Of a stretch of DNA of 13,621 nt, positions 6,399 to 13,621 are shown piece after piece. The position numbers and the translations under genes are program-made. The stretch is from NCBI GenBank assembly GCA_964607515.1, contig CAZSKU010000035.1, positions 1 through 13,621 of the forward strand, read 5' to 3'. The notes beneath the pieces are model-generated. The model searched no databases. It saw only the letters and a list, made by a program, of their open reading frames with translations, and was not told the DNA's origin. The stretch comes from UBA6080 sp964607515. Lineage in GTDB: Bacteria > Fermentibacterota > Fermentibacteria > Fermentibacterales > JCC-6. Within the stretch, counting starts at the first letter, position 1; the number at the start of each line of letters is the position of its first letter.

Positions 6399-9044
6399 AT
6401 GAAGCCCGGGGCCCTCTTCGAGGGTCATTGGCGCGCCCTGGAGCAGGTCTTCGTCAGGGAGTTGGAAGAATCATCCGAAAGACCGCTGGCCGTGGTCACT
6501 GCGGGATACCCGCTGCTGGAGAGGCTCCTGGCACTGCTGGAATCCTCGGGCCGGGGCGACATGGCGGGAGTCCAGTTCTTCCCGGGAATACCCAAACTGG
6601 CCCTGAAGCTCTCGCCGCTCCCCCCGCCCCCTCCCCCATCCCCGGCCGACCTGGCCGCCTGCGCCCTGGCGGCCCTTGGCGACCCCGACAGGGCCACCCC
6701 CGGAAGCGCCTTTCTGGCGGGTCTGCTGGAGCAGGGAATCGGCCCCGACGAGTACCGGCTGGTGCTCCAGTCCATGCCGGAGGAGCCGGGGCCTGCAGCC
6801 TGGGAGACCCTCGGGAACCTTGAGGTTTTCTGCCGGGAACTGGGGGCGGTGCTGCCCAGGAGGATGGACACGCTGCTCAGGGAAAAACCCGTCCCCGCCT
6901 TCGCAAGGGTTTTCCTCTACGGGTTCTACGACCTGAACCCGGGCCAGAGAAGGTTCATCAGGGCCCTTTCGGACACGACCGTGCTGCACTGGTTCAGCCC
7001 CGTGCACCCTTCTTCCCCCTGGAGAAGCGTCTACTCCCGGACGGGCGACTTCCTGGGAAAGCTGTTCCAGGGCCGAAGGCACAGGGTGGACGCGGCCACC
7101 CCGCTCTCTCCCGTGGCGAGGCTGGGAGAGAGCCTCCTGACCAAGCGAGCCCTCTCGCCGCCTCCCGGTGTGGAGAACATCCTATGCGGCACCGGCATGG
7201 GCTTCGACGCGGCCCTGGCAAGAGCTGTCGGGGATATGCTGAATACCCGTCCGGGCTTCCGGGTTGCGGTGAGCGCCCGAAGCGAGGACCGTCGCCAGGT
7301 TCTTCTCTCTCTTAACATGGCCGGCATTCCAACCAATCCCGGTGTTTCACTGCCCTGGAGCGACACTCCCTCCGGCCGTTTTCTTCTGGGGGTCTGCTCG
7401 CTGCATCACTGGGACCTGCATCATCTGGAGATTCATAGACTGCTGAGTTCCGGAATAGTCTTCGACCAGAGCGCCGCCGGGTACATGGAGACGGTTTCCG
7501 CCCGGGGAGCCCGGTTCGGGAGGTCGGCGCTGAAATCTCTGAACATGGGTTTCGCTGAAGAACTGGTCCGGTTCCATGAGGGCCTGCCGGAGAAAGCCCC
7601 TCCGACAGTGTTTCTCCAGAGCCTCGAGCGTCTCGTCGGAAATTCCCCGGGCACACCCCTGCCTTCCGCCATGCTACGGGACCTTTTGGACCCCCGTCTG
7701 TGGCGAAGCCGACGGAACGTCGACCTGGACGGATTCGGGGCGATGCTCGGCGCCCAGCTGGAAGCCACCGGCTGGGAGCTGTTCCCGGGAAAGTCCTGCG
7801 GAGTCAGCGTACTTTCCCCCGAACAGCTCAGGGGAACCCTGTTCGACGGGGTGGTTGTGACAGGTCTCGAGGAAGAGGTTCTGCCATCGCGTCCCGATGA
7901 GGACCCCAGGTTTCCCACCGCCCTCAGAAGGGCCCTCGAAATGTCCACGGGAGACACCAGGGAGAAGGAGGAAGCCTTCATCCTGCGGCAGGCGTTCGAG
8001 GCCGCAGGGGAGAGGATGACTCTGGTGGTTCGCACCCGGGACGCCGAGGGGAGGAGCCTCATACCCTCGCCGTTCATCTCCGGGCTGCTGGAGGACCGGC
8101 GGGTTCCGTCACTCAGAATTCCGGACCATGCCCCGGAGCTGATGCCGGCGCCCCCGGAACCTCCGTTCCTCCGACAGGCCGTTGAAGCTGAGAGGGAAAG
8201 GCTTGTCCAGCGCTATTTCGGTCCCCACGACGGGGTGATCGGAACGCAGGCGTTCACCCCTCCCGACAGGTTGAACGCCACCATGCTGGAGAATTACCAG
8301 AACTGCCCCTTCAGGTACATGGCGCAGTGGGTGTGGAAACTCCGGGAGCCCCCGGACAACTCCGTGAAATCCTTCCCCGATTCAGCTTCCCACGGCAGAA
8401 TGGTTCACCGTTCCGTGGAGCTGGTTCTCTCGGGGGAATCCGTGGAGTCCTCCGTGGAATCGGTTCTCCGGGAGAAAGACCTGAGTGCGGAACTGGGTTC
8501 GGACTCCTTCGCTTCCAACTACCGTGAGGTGCTGCTGGAAAGGTTGGAGTCGGTGATGGGATACTTCTCCCGAAACGGCATCCGACCCCTGGCCGGGGAA
8601 CTGGAACTCGAGGGTTCCGTCGCCGGGATTCCCGCCAACGGAAGGATCGACATACTGGCGGAAAGCCCGGAAGGGCTGATCGCCCTGGATCTGAAGACGG
8701 GAAATCCCGATAAAACCGTCAACCCTCTGGGCAAAAAGAACCTGTTCCAGCTTCCCGTGTACTACTCCCTCTGTCCTAGAAAACCGGCGTCGCTGGGTTA
8801 TCTCCACGTGCATCGATCCGGCGGGCCGGTGCTGAACCGGGTGACCGCCGTCCAGGTGGAGGAGGCGCTTCCCGAAGTGGAGGCTAGGATCAGGATGATC
8901 TTCGGCAGAATCAGAGCCGGGGTCTTTCCCCCCTCGGGCGACGAGAAGGTCTGCCGGTTCTGCCCGTTCAAAGGTCTCTGCAGGATTTCTCCCAGGGATC
9001 GTCTCAAGGGGAAGGAGGTTCATGAAGCACCCGCCTCCCCCTGA
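6399..9044 (+). CDS. addB: AddB-like PD-(D/E)XK nuclease with iron-sulfur cysteines
   Basis: This is the likely non-motor subunit of an AddAB helicase-nuclease, which processes double-strand DNA ends to load RecA. The 881 residues are shorter than Bacillus AddB (about 1,160). The first two thirds resemble an inactive superfamily-1 helicase. No Walker A motif is present; the N-terminal strand reads LAVVTAGYPLLERLLALL. A degenerate helicase-like segment is FDGVVVTGLEEEVLPSRP. The C-terminal nuclease has H670 in GRMVHRSVE, D751 in GRIDIL, D764-L-K766 in ALDLKTG, and Q784xxxY788. Cysteines C636, C852, C855 and C861 reproduce the C...CX2CX5C cluster that holds a 4Fe-4S centre in AddB. Six consecutive prolines occur at 75-80. 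It starts 1 bp after the eIF2B-like gene with only a weak ribosome site, and overlaps addA by 23 bp. The gene could equally be called a RecB-family nuclease subunit; the pairing with an AddA-like gene favours AddB. Confidence 0.88.
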   Translation: MKPGALFEGHWRALEQVFVRELEESSERPLAVVTAGYPLLERLLALLESSGRGDMAGVQFFPGIPKLALKLSPLPPPPPPSPADLAACALAALGDPDRATPGSAFLAGLLEQGIGPDEYRLVLQSMPEEPGPAAWETLGNLEVFCRELGAVLPRRMDTLLREKPVPAFARVFLYGFYDLNPGQRRFIRALSDTTVLHWFSPVHPSSPWRSVYSRTGDFLGKLFQGRRHRVDAATPLSPVARLGESLLTKRALSPPPGVENILCGTGMGFDAALARAVGDMLNTRPGFRVAVSARSEDRRQVLLSLNMAGIPTNPGVSLPWSDTPSGRFLLGVCSLHHWDLHHLEIHRLLSSGIVFDQSAAGYMETVSARGARFGRSALKSLNMGFAEELVRFHEGLPEKAPPTVFLQSLERLVGNSPGTPLPSAMLRDLLDPRLWRSRRNVDLDGFGAMLGAQLEATGWELFPGKSCGVSVLSPEQLRGTLFDGVVVTGLEEEVLPSRPDEDPRFPTALRRALEMSTGDTREKEEAFILRQAFEAAGERMTLVVRTRDAEGRSLIPSPFISGLLEDRRVPSLRIPDHAPELMPAPPEPPFLRQAVEAERERLVQRYFGPHDGVIGTQAFTPPDRLNATMLENYQNCPFRYMAQWVWKLREPPDNSVKSFPDSASHGRMVHRSVELVLSGESVESSVESVLREKDLSAELGSDSFASNYREVLLERLESVMGYFSRNGIRPLAGELELEGSVAGIPANGRIDILAESPEGLIALDLKTGNPDKTVNPLGKKNLFQLPVYYSLCPRKPASLGYLHVHRSGGPVLNRVTAVQVEEALPEVEARIRMIFGRIRAGVFPPSGDEKVCRFCPFKGLCRISPRDRLKGKEVHEAPASP
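9012..9019 (+). promoter_or_regulatory. Strong Shine-Dalgarno for addA inside addB
   Basis: AAGGAGGT, a full anti-16S match, lies in the last codons of addB, two bases before the addA ATG at 9022. The spacing is shorter than usual. It fixes the start, since no other in-frame ATG precedes the Walker A motif. Confidence 0.75.
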
Positions 9045-11928
9045 CCAGACAAGCCGGGACGAAATCGTCCGGGAATGGCTTCACAGCGTGGTGGTGGAGG
9101 CCAGTGCCGGAACCGGGAAGACCACCCTGCTCACCCGGCGGGTCCACAACCTGGTGGTGGAGCGTGGCATTCCCCTGGATAACCTCGCTGTGGTTACCTT
9201 TACCAAGGCCGCCGCCGCGGAACTCAGGGTGCGGATCAGGAGCAGCCTCCCCCGGGACGTCCCGGGCCTGGGTTCGGCCTGGATAGACACCATCCACGGT
9301 TTCGCCTCCCGGGTGCTCCGGGAGTACTCCCATCTGACCGGGGTCTGCCCGGATTTCAAGGTTGAAACCGCCCATTTCAGCCCGCTGGAAAGGAGAATGC
9401 TCTGGGATTTCCATCTGGCGGAACTGAAGCCGGGCGACGCCCGGGAAAGCATGGACGCACTGGTAAAACCGGGTTCCGAGATACTGAGGGAGTTGTCCTC
9501 GGAACTCGAATCGGTTCCCTGGATCGTCGGCATGAACTCCTTCGGGGACCCCGGGGAGGTCCTGAAGAGAGGAAGGGATGAACTACTGGCCGGTCTGGAA
9601 TCTTTCGCGGGCCGGTGCGGCGACCCTTCCGACAGGCTCCGGCTAAGGATCGTCGAGGCGCTGGATGCTATGCGCCGAGGCGCTGACTTTTCGGCGGTGA
9701 GAGGCATCCACCTGGGAGCCGGATCCGAAGGGAACTGGGGTGGAGCGGAGGAATTCCGAAGGATCAAGGACGAACTGCGATGCCTGAAGGACTTTGCCGG
9801 TCGCCTGGCATCGGTGGAGCTTTTCGGTGGTATGGTCCCCGTGATGGAGAAGGTGGTCATCCCGTGCGCCGTGAATGCCAGGAGTCTCTGGGCGGGGCAC
9901 CGGACCAGGCTCTCCTACGACGATCTTCTTCAGACCGCCTGCAGGGCCATCCGCGGAAACCCTGACCTGGCGGCGGCGCTATCGTCCAGATTCCGGCACG
10001 TACTCATCGACGAGTTCCAGGACACCAGCATGCTCCAGGCGGAGCTTTTCCTGGGCTTTCTCTCGGATGCCGGGCTCGACGGCCGCCTCACCATCGTGGG
10101 GGATCCGAAGCAGTCCATCTACGGATGGCGGAACGCCGACGTGGAGACCTACCGGGAAACCGTCGACAGGGTCTGCCGCAGCGGAGCCCTCAGCAGAACC
10201 ATATCCACCAACTTCAGATCCCGCCGGGCGCTGATAGACTTCGTCAATGCCTTCGGGGACAGGCTGTTCTCGGATGCCCCGCCGGAAGAAGAGCCCTTCG
10301 GCTCCCGCTACTCGCCCTTGCTTCCGGCGCCGGAAGCTCAGGAGGGTTCCAGACCCGTTGTCCTCAGGTTGCCCGCCGCTCCCGATGGAGAGTCCGATGC
10401 CGATTACAAAGCAGCGGTGCAGGCGGAAACCATCGCGGGAATGCTCGAGGGTCAGCATCCAGGTGACTGGGCCGTCCTCTTCCGCAGCGCCACCCGGCTT
10501 GACGTCCTCGTGGAAGCCCTGGAGGCCCGGGGAATACCCTTCATGGTGGAGGCGGGCAGGGACTTCAAGGACCGGCTCGAGGTCAGGGACACCGCCATGC
10601 TGATCCGGGCTGTCACGGATCCCGGCGACATCTGGGCCCTTGCTCACACGCTCAGATCCATGTACTTCGGGCTGGATGATCCGGCGATCACCGGGGCGCT
10701 GCGTGGATCACCGAACCGGGAGGTCCGGGAGGCCTGCGAACTCATTTCGAGCCTCCGTCCGGCGGCGGTGAACCTGTCCCCCGACCTGTTCCTGGAAACG
10801 GTGTTCAGGGTGACATGCATCACCGAAGCGGTGAGAAGGAGCGGCTACGAGGTCAACCGAAGGCTGTCCAACCTGAGAAGCATCCTAGAGAGGGCCAGGG
10901 ATTGCACGGGTATCGACACTCTGCTGGACGTGCTTCACGGAACCGCAGGCCAGGCCTTCGAGGAGCCTTCCGGCTTCCCCGAAAGCGGCGATTCCGTGAC
11001 CCTGAGCACTATCCACCGGGCCAAGGGACTGGCGTGGAAGAACGTCATCCTGCTCTACCCGGGGCAGGGCGGCGGTAGCCGCGGTCCGTCCCTTCTGGCG
11101 GATCCGAGATCGGGGCGCGCCGCGGTGAAATTGGGGGACCGGCTAAGCCCTCATTACTTCGACCTTTCCGCCAGGGAGAAGGCCAGGGCCGGCGCAGAGT
11201 TCCGAAGGCTTCTGTACGTCGCCGTCACCAGGCCCGAGGAGAAGCTTGTGATTTTCACAGACTCGGTGCGGGGTAATGAGGGTCCGGCAGCGGTCCTGTT
11301 CGATGCCCTGGAGGGAGCCGTAGGCTATTTCGACCAGGAAACCCTGTCACCGGTGGGCGTTGAGTCGCTCCACCCCCGGATGGGCGAGGGCAGCGCCGAG
11401 CCCCGGGTTTCCCCGATCATTCCGCCCGCCGTTCCTTCCGGGCCGGAGACCTCCGCCAGGGCAAAGAGGCTGGGCAGCGAGGTCCACGGCCTTCTCGAGA
11501 AAATCGACCTTGCCCGTCCGGAGGAGTGGCTTCGAAATCACCTTCCCGAGCTTCGCGGAGAAATGGAGTTTCCCGAAGAGGCCGCCCGGCTGGCGATGTC
11601 CTTCTTCCGGGCGGAACTACCCTTCGACCTGGCCGGCGCCACGGTAGTGGGCAGGGAATACCCGCTGATCTCCGGGGGAAAGGCCCTTTATGTGGACCTG
11701 CTCCTGGACACCGGGCGGAAGCTGGAAGTGGTGGACTTCAAGACTGACGGTCCGGATTCGCTGGAGAGACTCCTCCCGGAGTACAGGACCAAACTGGACC
11801 TGTACGCCGCGATTCTGGAAAAAGCCATGGGAAGGCCTGTCGGACGGAATCTTGTCCTGCTTCAGACCGGCCGGTGCATCTCATGGACGGATCCCTCCCC
11901 CCCGGCAGCCGGGGGGGAGGGGGCGTGA
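9022..11928 (+). CDS. addA: AddA-like UvrD-family helicase with C-terminal nuclease
   Basis: This is the motor subunit of the AddAB-type complex: a 3'-5' superfamily-1A helicase joined to a PD-(D/E)XK nuclease. In the 968 residues the order of motifs is complete. Walker A ASAGTGKTT has K33; VVTFTKAAAAELR is motif Ia; DTIHGFASRVLREY follows. DEFQD (330-334) is Walker B, VGDPKQSIYGWRNAD (about 357-371) is motif III, and STNFRSRRALI is motif IV. VTLSTIHRAKGLAWKNVILL (from 659) is motif V, and FRRLLYVAVTRPEEKL (from about 728) is motif VI. The nuclease has D892 in YVDLLLD and D905-F-K907 in VVDFKTD. The usual QxxxY is K924-L-D-L-Y928, with lysine replacing glutamine. Bacillus AddA is about 1,230 residues, so this is a compact form. 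The protein begins with four prolines at 4-7 and ends in a low-complexity tail (PSPPAAGGEGA) encoded by a GC hairpin. It overlaps addB by 23 bp. Its stop abuts the stop of the convergent lipoprotein gene. Confidence 0.93.
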   Translation: MKHPPPPDQTSRDEIVREWLHSVVVEASAGTGKTTLLTRRVHNLVVERGIPLDNLAVVTFTKAAAAELRVRIRSSLPRDVPGLGSAWIDTIHGFASRVLREYSHLTGVCPDFKVETAHFSPLERRMLWDFHLAELKPGDARESMDALVKPGSEILRELSSELESVPWIVGMNSFGDPGEVLKRGRDELLAGLESFAGRCGDPSDRLRLRIVEALDAMRRGADFSAVRGIHLGAGSEGNWGGAEEFRRIKDELRCLKDFAGRLASVELFGGMVPVMEKVVIPCAVNARSLWAGHRTRLSYDDLLQTACRAIRGNPDLAAALSSRFRHVLIDEFQDTSMLQAELFLGFLSDAGLDGRLTIVGDPKQSIYGWRNADVETYRETVDRVCRSGALSRTISTNFRSRRALIDFVNAFGDRLFSDAPPEEEPFGSRYSPLLPAPEAQEGSRPVVLRLPAAPDGESDADYKAAVQAETIAGMLEGQHPGDWAVLFRSATRLDVLVEALEARGIPFMVEAGRDFKDRLEVRDTAMLIRAVTDPGDIWALAHTLRSMYFGLDDPAITGALRGSPNREVREACELISSLRPAAVNLSPDLFLETVFRVTCITEAVRRSGYEVNRRLSNLRSILERARDCTGIDTLLDVLHGTAGQAFEEPSGFPESGDSVTLSTIHRAKGLAWKNVILLYPGQGGGSRGPSLLADPRSGRAAVKLGDRLSPHYFDLSAREKARAGAEFRRLLYVAVTRPEEKLVIFTDSVRGNEGPAAVLFDALEGAVGYFDQETLSPVGVESLHPRMGEGSAEPRVSPIIPPAVPSGPETSARAKRLGSEVHGLLEKIDLARPEEWLRNHLPELRGEMEFPEEAARLAMSFFRAELPFDLAGATVVGREYPLISGGKALYVDLLLDTGRKLEVVDFKTDGPDSLERLLPEYRTKLDLYAAILEKAMGRPVGRNLVLLQTGRCISWTDPSPPAAGGEGA
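11893..11921. terminator. Perfect 13-bp GC hairpin in the end of addA, possible two-way terminator
   Basis: CCCTCCCCCCCGG (11893-11905) and its exact complement (11909-11921) flank a three-base loop, CAG. The hairpin ends five bases before the addA TGA and sits just past the stop of the convergent lipoprotein gene. Neither strand has a following run of T, so it is not a classical intrinsic terminator. Because the two genes have no intergenic space, any termination signal must lie in coding sequence, and this is the best candidate for both directions. Confidence 0.45.
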
Positions 11929-11931
11929 TCA
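11926..11931. other. TGATCA palindrome formed by two convergent stop codons
   Basis: The TGA of addA (11926-11928) and the TGA of the PPC lipoprotein on the other strand (11929-11931) directly abut and together make a six-base palindrome. There is no intergenic base between the two converging genes. Confidence 0.95.
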
Positions 11932-13530
11932 ATCGTACAACGAGAAGGTATCCGCTTCGCTCAGCCTGCCCAGACGCTGGAAGGAGACTGTGACCGATCC
12001 GGTTCCGCCGCCGGAATAGGTCTCCACCTTCAGAACCGCTTCCCCGAGCTGTCCGGCGGTGGGCACGAACTCGGCGTAGGAGTTGAGGTTCTCGCCGCCG
12101 TCGTCGTCGTAGATCTCCGACCCGTCGGCGAAGGTCAGGGTCATGACCGGATCGAGGAGTTCGCTCTCGGCGGAGACCGAGTAGTTGTATCCTCCCACGA
12201 TGTCCAGCGCGAACAGGCCGTAGGGCGCGTGGCTTTCAAGGTAAAGCTCGATTGTTTCACCGGGCCGCAGCGGGAGGGTGTCGGGATGGAACTCCGCTTC
12301 CGGTTCCACCGCGAACTCGACCCGGGCTTCGGACATTCCGTCGTAGGGCGCCACTAGGGCAAGGTACGTCCCGGGTTCGAGTTCCAGCGCCAGGCTCGGG
12401 TTCCAGTCGTAGGAATCATCGTTGTAATCTATGCAGTAGGCTTCCTCGGGGCTCTCGTAGCCCAGCAGGGTCAGGGTGCAGTCCAGTTCAGAAACTGCCG
12501 AAATCCTGTACATGCCGGCCTGTTCCACGACGAAACCGAACCCCGCCGCCGGGGTGGCGGCAGTGATCCCCGAGATGTTCCAGCCTTCGTCTATTCCCGG
12601 CCAGTAGGCCATGGCCATATCCTCCGCGACTATCTCCTCCGAGGCCGAGCCGGGTATCTCCACCCATGTAATCCGCCCCTGACCAACTTCCACGGGCTGA
12701 ACCGAAAGATCGAAGTCTCCGGTGTCCGATCCCGAATAGCTGTTCACCAGGATCCCGTAGATGCCGGTTTCAAGGTTGATCAGAAGCTTCGAGTTCATGT
12801 CGGCGCCGCTGTCGTCGTTCGCCGCGAGAAAACGGGCCCTCCCCCGGTCCAGGGATACCAGCACCAGATATGTGTCGAAATCGCCGGAAGCCAGAGTAAC
12901 GGAGTGATAGCCTTCCTCGGTTACCGAGAAGGGCACCAGTACGGCGCTCAGCCAATCCGACACATAGATTTCGGAGGTTCTCAGATCCCGGACCAGGTCG
13001 TCCATGGTGTCGTCTTCCTTGCCGGATACCAGGCTCGACGACATGGAGCCGTTCCGAAGGGTGGCCGACGTCAGCCAATCCTCCAGGTCATCGGAGGTCC
13101 CCTCTTCCACCGAAACCGTCGCGGTTCCGAAGTCGCCGTTCACCCCCCAGACCAGAAGGCTCGAACCGGAAGGCACTTCAGCGAGCACGATCCGGCAGTC
13201 CATCGCTCCGGCCCAGTCGTCATTCGCCGCCAGCACCTCTCCGTTGCCGTCCACCACAGCGATAACCGGATCGAACCTGCCCCCGGCGGCGGCCTGAATG
13301 ATCGTGTTGCCGCCTGATTTCAGCTTGATGCGCACACAGTTGAATCCGGGCCGGACCGGAACGCCGGCTTCCAGAAGAGCCGCCTCGGGATCGGTCATGA
13401 CCTGGTCCAGCCTGGGGCTTGCCTCGGTAACCTCGGCTTCCTCCGTACCTCCCGGGGCCAGTCCGCCTTCGAGGAAGCAGCCGGATAAGGTTACCAGCGA
13501 GGCAACCGCTAACAGCAGCAGGTTTCTCAT
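11929..13530 (-). CDS. Lipoprotein with four PPC-like repeats
   Basis: The 533-residue product is predicted to be an envelope or surface lipoprotein. The signal peptide MRNLLLLAVASLVTLSGC ends in the lipobox LSGC with C18 lipidated; phenylalanine at +2 does not signal inner-membrane retention. Four beta-sandwich units resembling bacterial pre-peptidase C-terminal (PPC) domains follow, at about 62-144, 195-282, 329-410 and 439-519. Each has the D(P/T)hLhL strand, then an acidic turn (AANDDWAGAMD, AANDDSGADMN, YNDDSYDW, YDDDGGEN), then a (G)xYxhhV-type strand. The acidic turns may bind calcium. No peptidase or other catalytic domain is present, so an adhesive, structural or scaffold role is inferred. 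The ATG at 13530 is chosen because GGAGGG lies three bases upstream and the signal peptide starts there; upstream in-frame codons as far as 13581 would add a charged, non-signal stretch. The gene is convergent with addA, with stops directly adjacent. Confidence 0.85.
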   Translation of the reverse strand: MRNLLLLAVASLVTLSGCFLEGGLAPGGTEEAEVTEASPRLDQVMTDPEAALLEAGVPVRPGFNCVRIKLKSGGNTIIQAAAGGRFDPVIAVVDGNGEVLAANDDWAGAMDCRIVLAEVPSGSSLLVWGVNGDFGTATVSVEEGTSDDLEDWLTSATLRNGSMSSSLVSGKEDDTMDDLVRDLRTSEIYVSDWLSAVLVPFSVTEEGYHSVTLASGDFDTYLVLVSLDRGRARFLAANDDSGADMNSKLLINLETGIYGILVNSYSGSDTGDFDLSVQPVEVGQGRITWVEIPGSASEEIVAEDMAMAYWPGIDEGWNISGITAATPAAGFGFVVEQAGMYRISAVSELDCTLTLLGYESPEEAYCIDYNDDSYDWNPSLALELEPGTYLALVAPYDGMSEARVEFAVEPEAEFHPDTLPLRPGETIELYLESHAPYGLFALDIVGGYNYSVSAESELLDPVMTLTFADGSEIYDDDGGENLNSYAEFVPTAGQLGEAVLKVETYSGGGTGSVTVSFQRLGRLSEADTFSLYD

Positions 13531-13533
13531 TTT

Positions 13534-13539
13534 CCCTCC
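13534..13539 (-). promoter_or_regulatory. Shine-Dalgarno that fixes the PPC lipoprotein start
   Basis: On the minus strand GGAGGG precedes the ATG at 13530 by three bases. It decides for this start over the in-frame ATGs further upstream at 13545, 13551 and 13581, which have no comparable site and would bury the signal peptide. Confidence 0.75.
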
Positions 13540-13621
13540 GTTCATTCTCATGTGTTCATCTGAAACAGGGGTTCTTCCCACCGCATAATCAATAATCCCC
13601 CCCGGGACCGATGGAAAGGCA

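Noticed and set aside
8427..8468. Short repeated TCCGTGGA units in addB
   Set aside because: The repeat encodes an ordinary helical Glu-Ser-Val pattern and does not extend beyond a few codons.
8382..9023. A 213-codon minus-strand frame inside addB
   Set aside because: It is antisense to the nuclease domain, where the plus-strand frame carries all the catalytic and iron-sulfur residues.
11909..11925. G-run at the end of addA as a G-quadruplex
   Set aside because: Only three tracts of three or more G with proper loops can be drawn. The same bases are better explained as the arm of the perfect hairpin.
5624..11928. The eIF2B-like/addBA operon as a phage-defence island
   Set aside because: There are no mobile genes, no sharp composition change and no other defence family nearby. 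AddAB is normally a housekeeping repair enzyme.
13531..13581. Upstream extension of the PPC lipoprotein by 17 residues
   Set aside because: It would place charged residues ahead of a perfect signal peptide, and the strong GGAGGG site sits inside this stretch, directly before M18.
13546..13621. AT-rich patch upstream of the PPC lipoprotein as a promoter (TATTGATTATG on the minus strand)
   Set aside because: There is no matching -35 at suitable distance, and the window ends before enough upstream sequence is available.

Overview
The window is GC-rich, tightly packed bacterial DNA carrying eleven protein-coding genes and almost no non-coding sequence. I see no tRNA, rRNA, CRISPR array, insertion sequence or phage gene. 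Shine-Dalgarno sequences of the GGAGG type, lipobox signal peptides and an AddAB-type recombination enzyme point to a bacterium. The lipoproteins, the lipoprotein with pre-peptidase C-terminal (PPC)-like repeats, GDP-mannose 4,6-dehydratase and frequent AGG/AGA arginine codons fit a Gram-negative-like member of an uncultivated, FCB-type lineage. That placement is an inference of low confidence.

Left part, minus strand, about 5597 down to 29: a compact run of seven genes, probably one operon. In transcription order they are a TPR-like protein, GDP-mannose 4,6-dehydratase (gmd), a DUF1015/COG4198 protein, a small lipoprotein, a four-helix membrane protein, a membrane-anchored thioredoxin-fold protein that has lost its CxxC, and ATP sulfurylase (sat). 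Gaps are 37 bp or less and one gene pair overlaps by 4 bp. Sat activates sulfate. The DUF1015 protein may be related to the ParB-like free serine kinases, so the two could meet in cysteine synthesis. The lipoprotein, membrane protein and degenerate thioredoxin look like a small envelope-located set.

Right part, plus strand, 5624 to 11928: three tightly coupled genes. An eIF2B/ribose-1,5-bisphosphate isomerase-family protein lacks the isomerase cysteine. It is followed after 1 bp by an AddB-like nuclease with the four-cysteine iron-sulfur signature, which overlaps by 23 bp an AddA-like UvrD-family helicase-nuclease. Together AddA and AddB should form a two-nuclease double-strand-break resection enzyme. 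The eIF2B-like partner is the unexpected member. This operon diverges from the TPR-led operon with only 26 bp between start codons.

Right edge, minus strand, 13530 to 11929: a 533-residue lipoprotein made of four PPC-like beta-sandwich repeats. It converges on addA so closely that the two stop codons together form the palindrome TGATCA. A perfect 13-bp GC hairpin lies inside the last codons of addA.

I do not claim a wholly new defence or mobile system here. The most unusual elements are the eIF2B-like gene coupled to addBA, the CxxC-less thioredoxin set, the possible sat/DUF1015 cysteine link, and the hairpin encoded in the end of addA.
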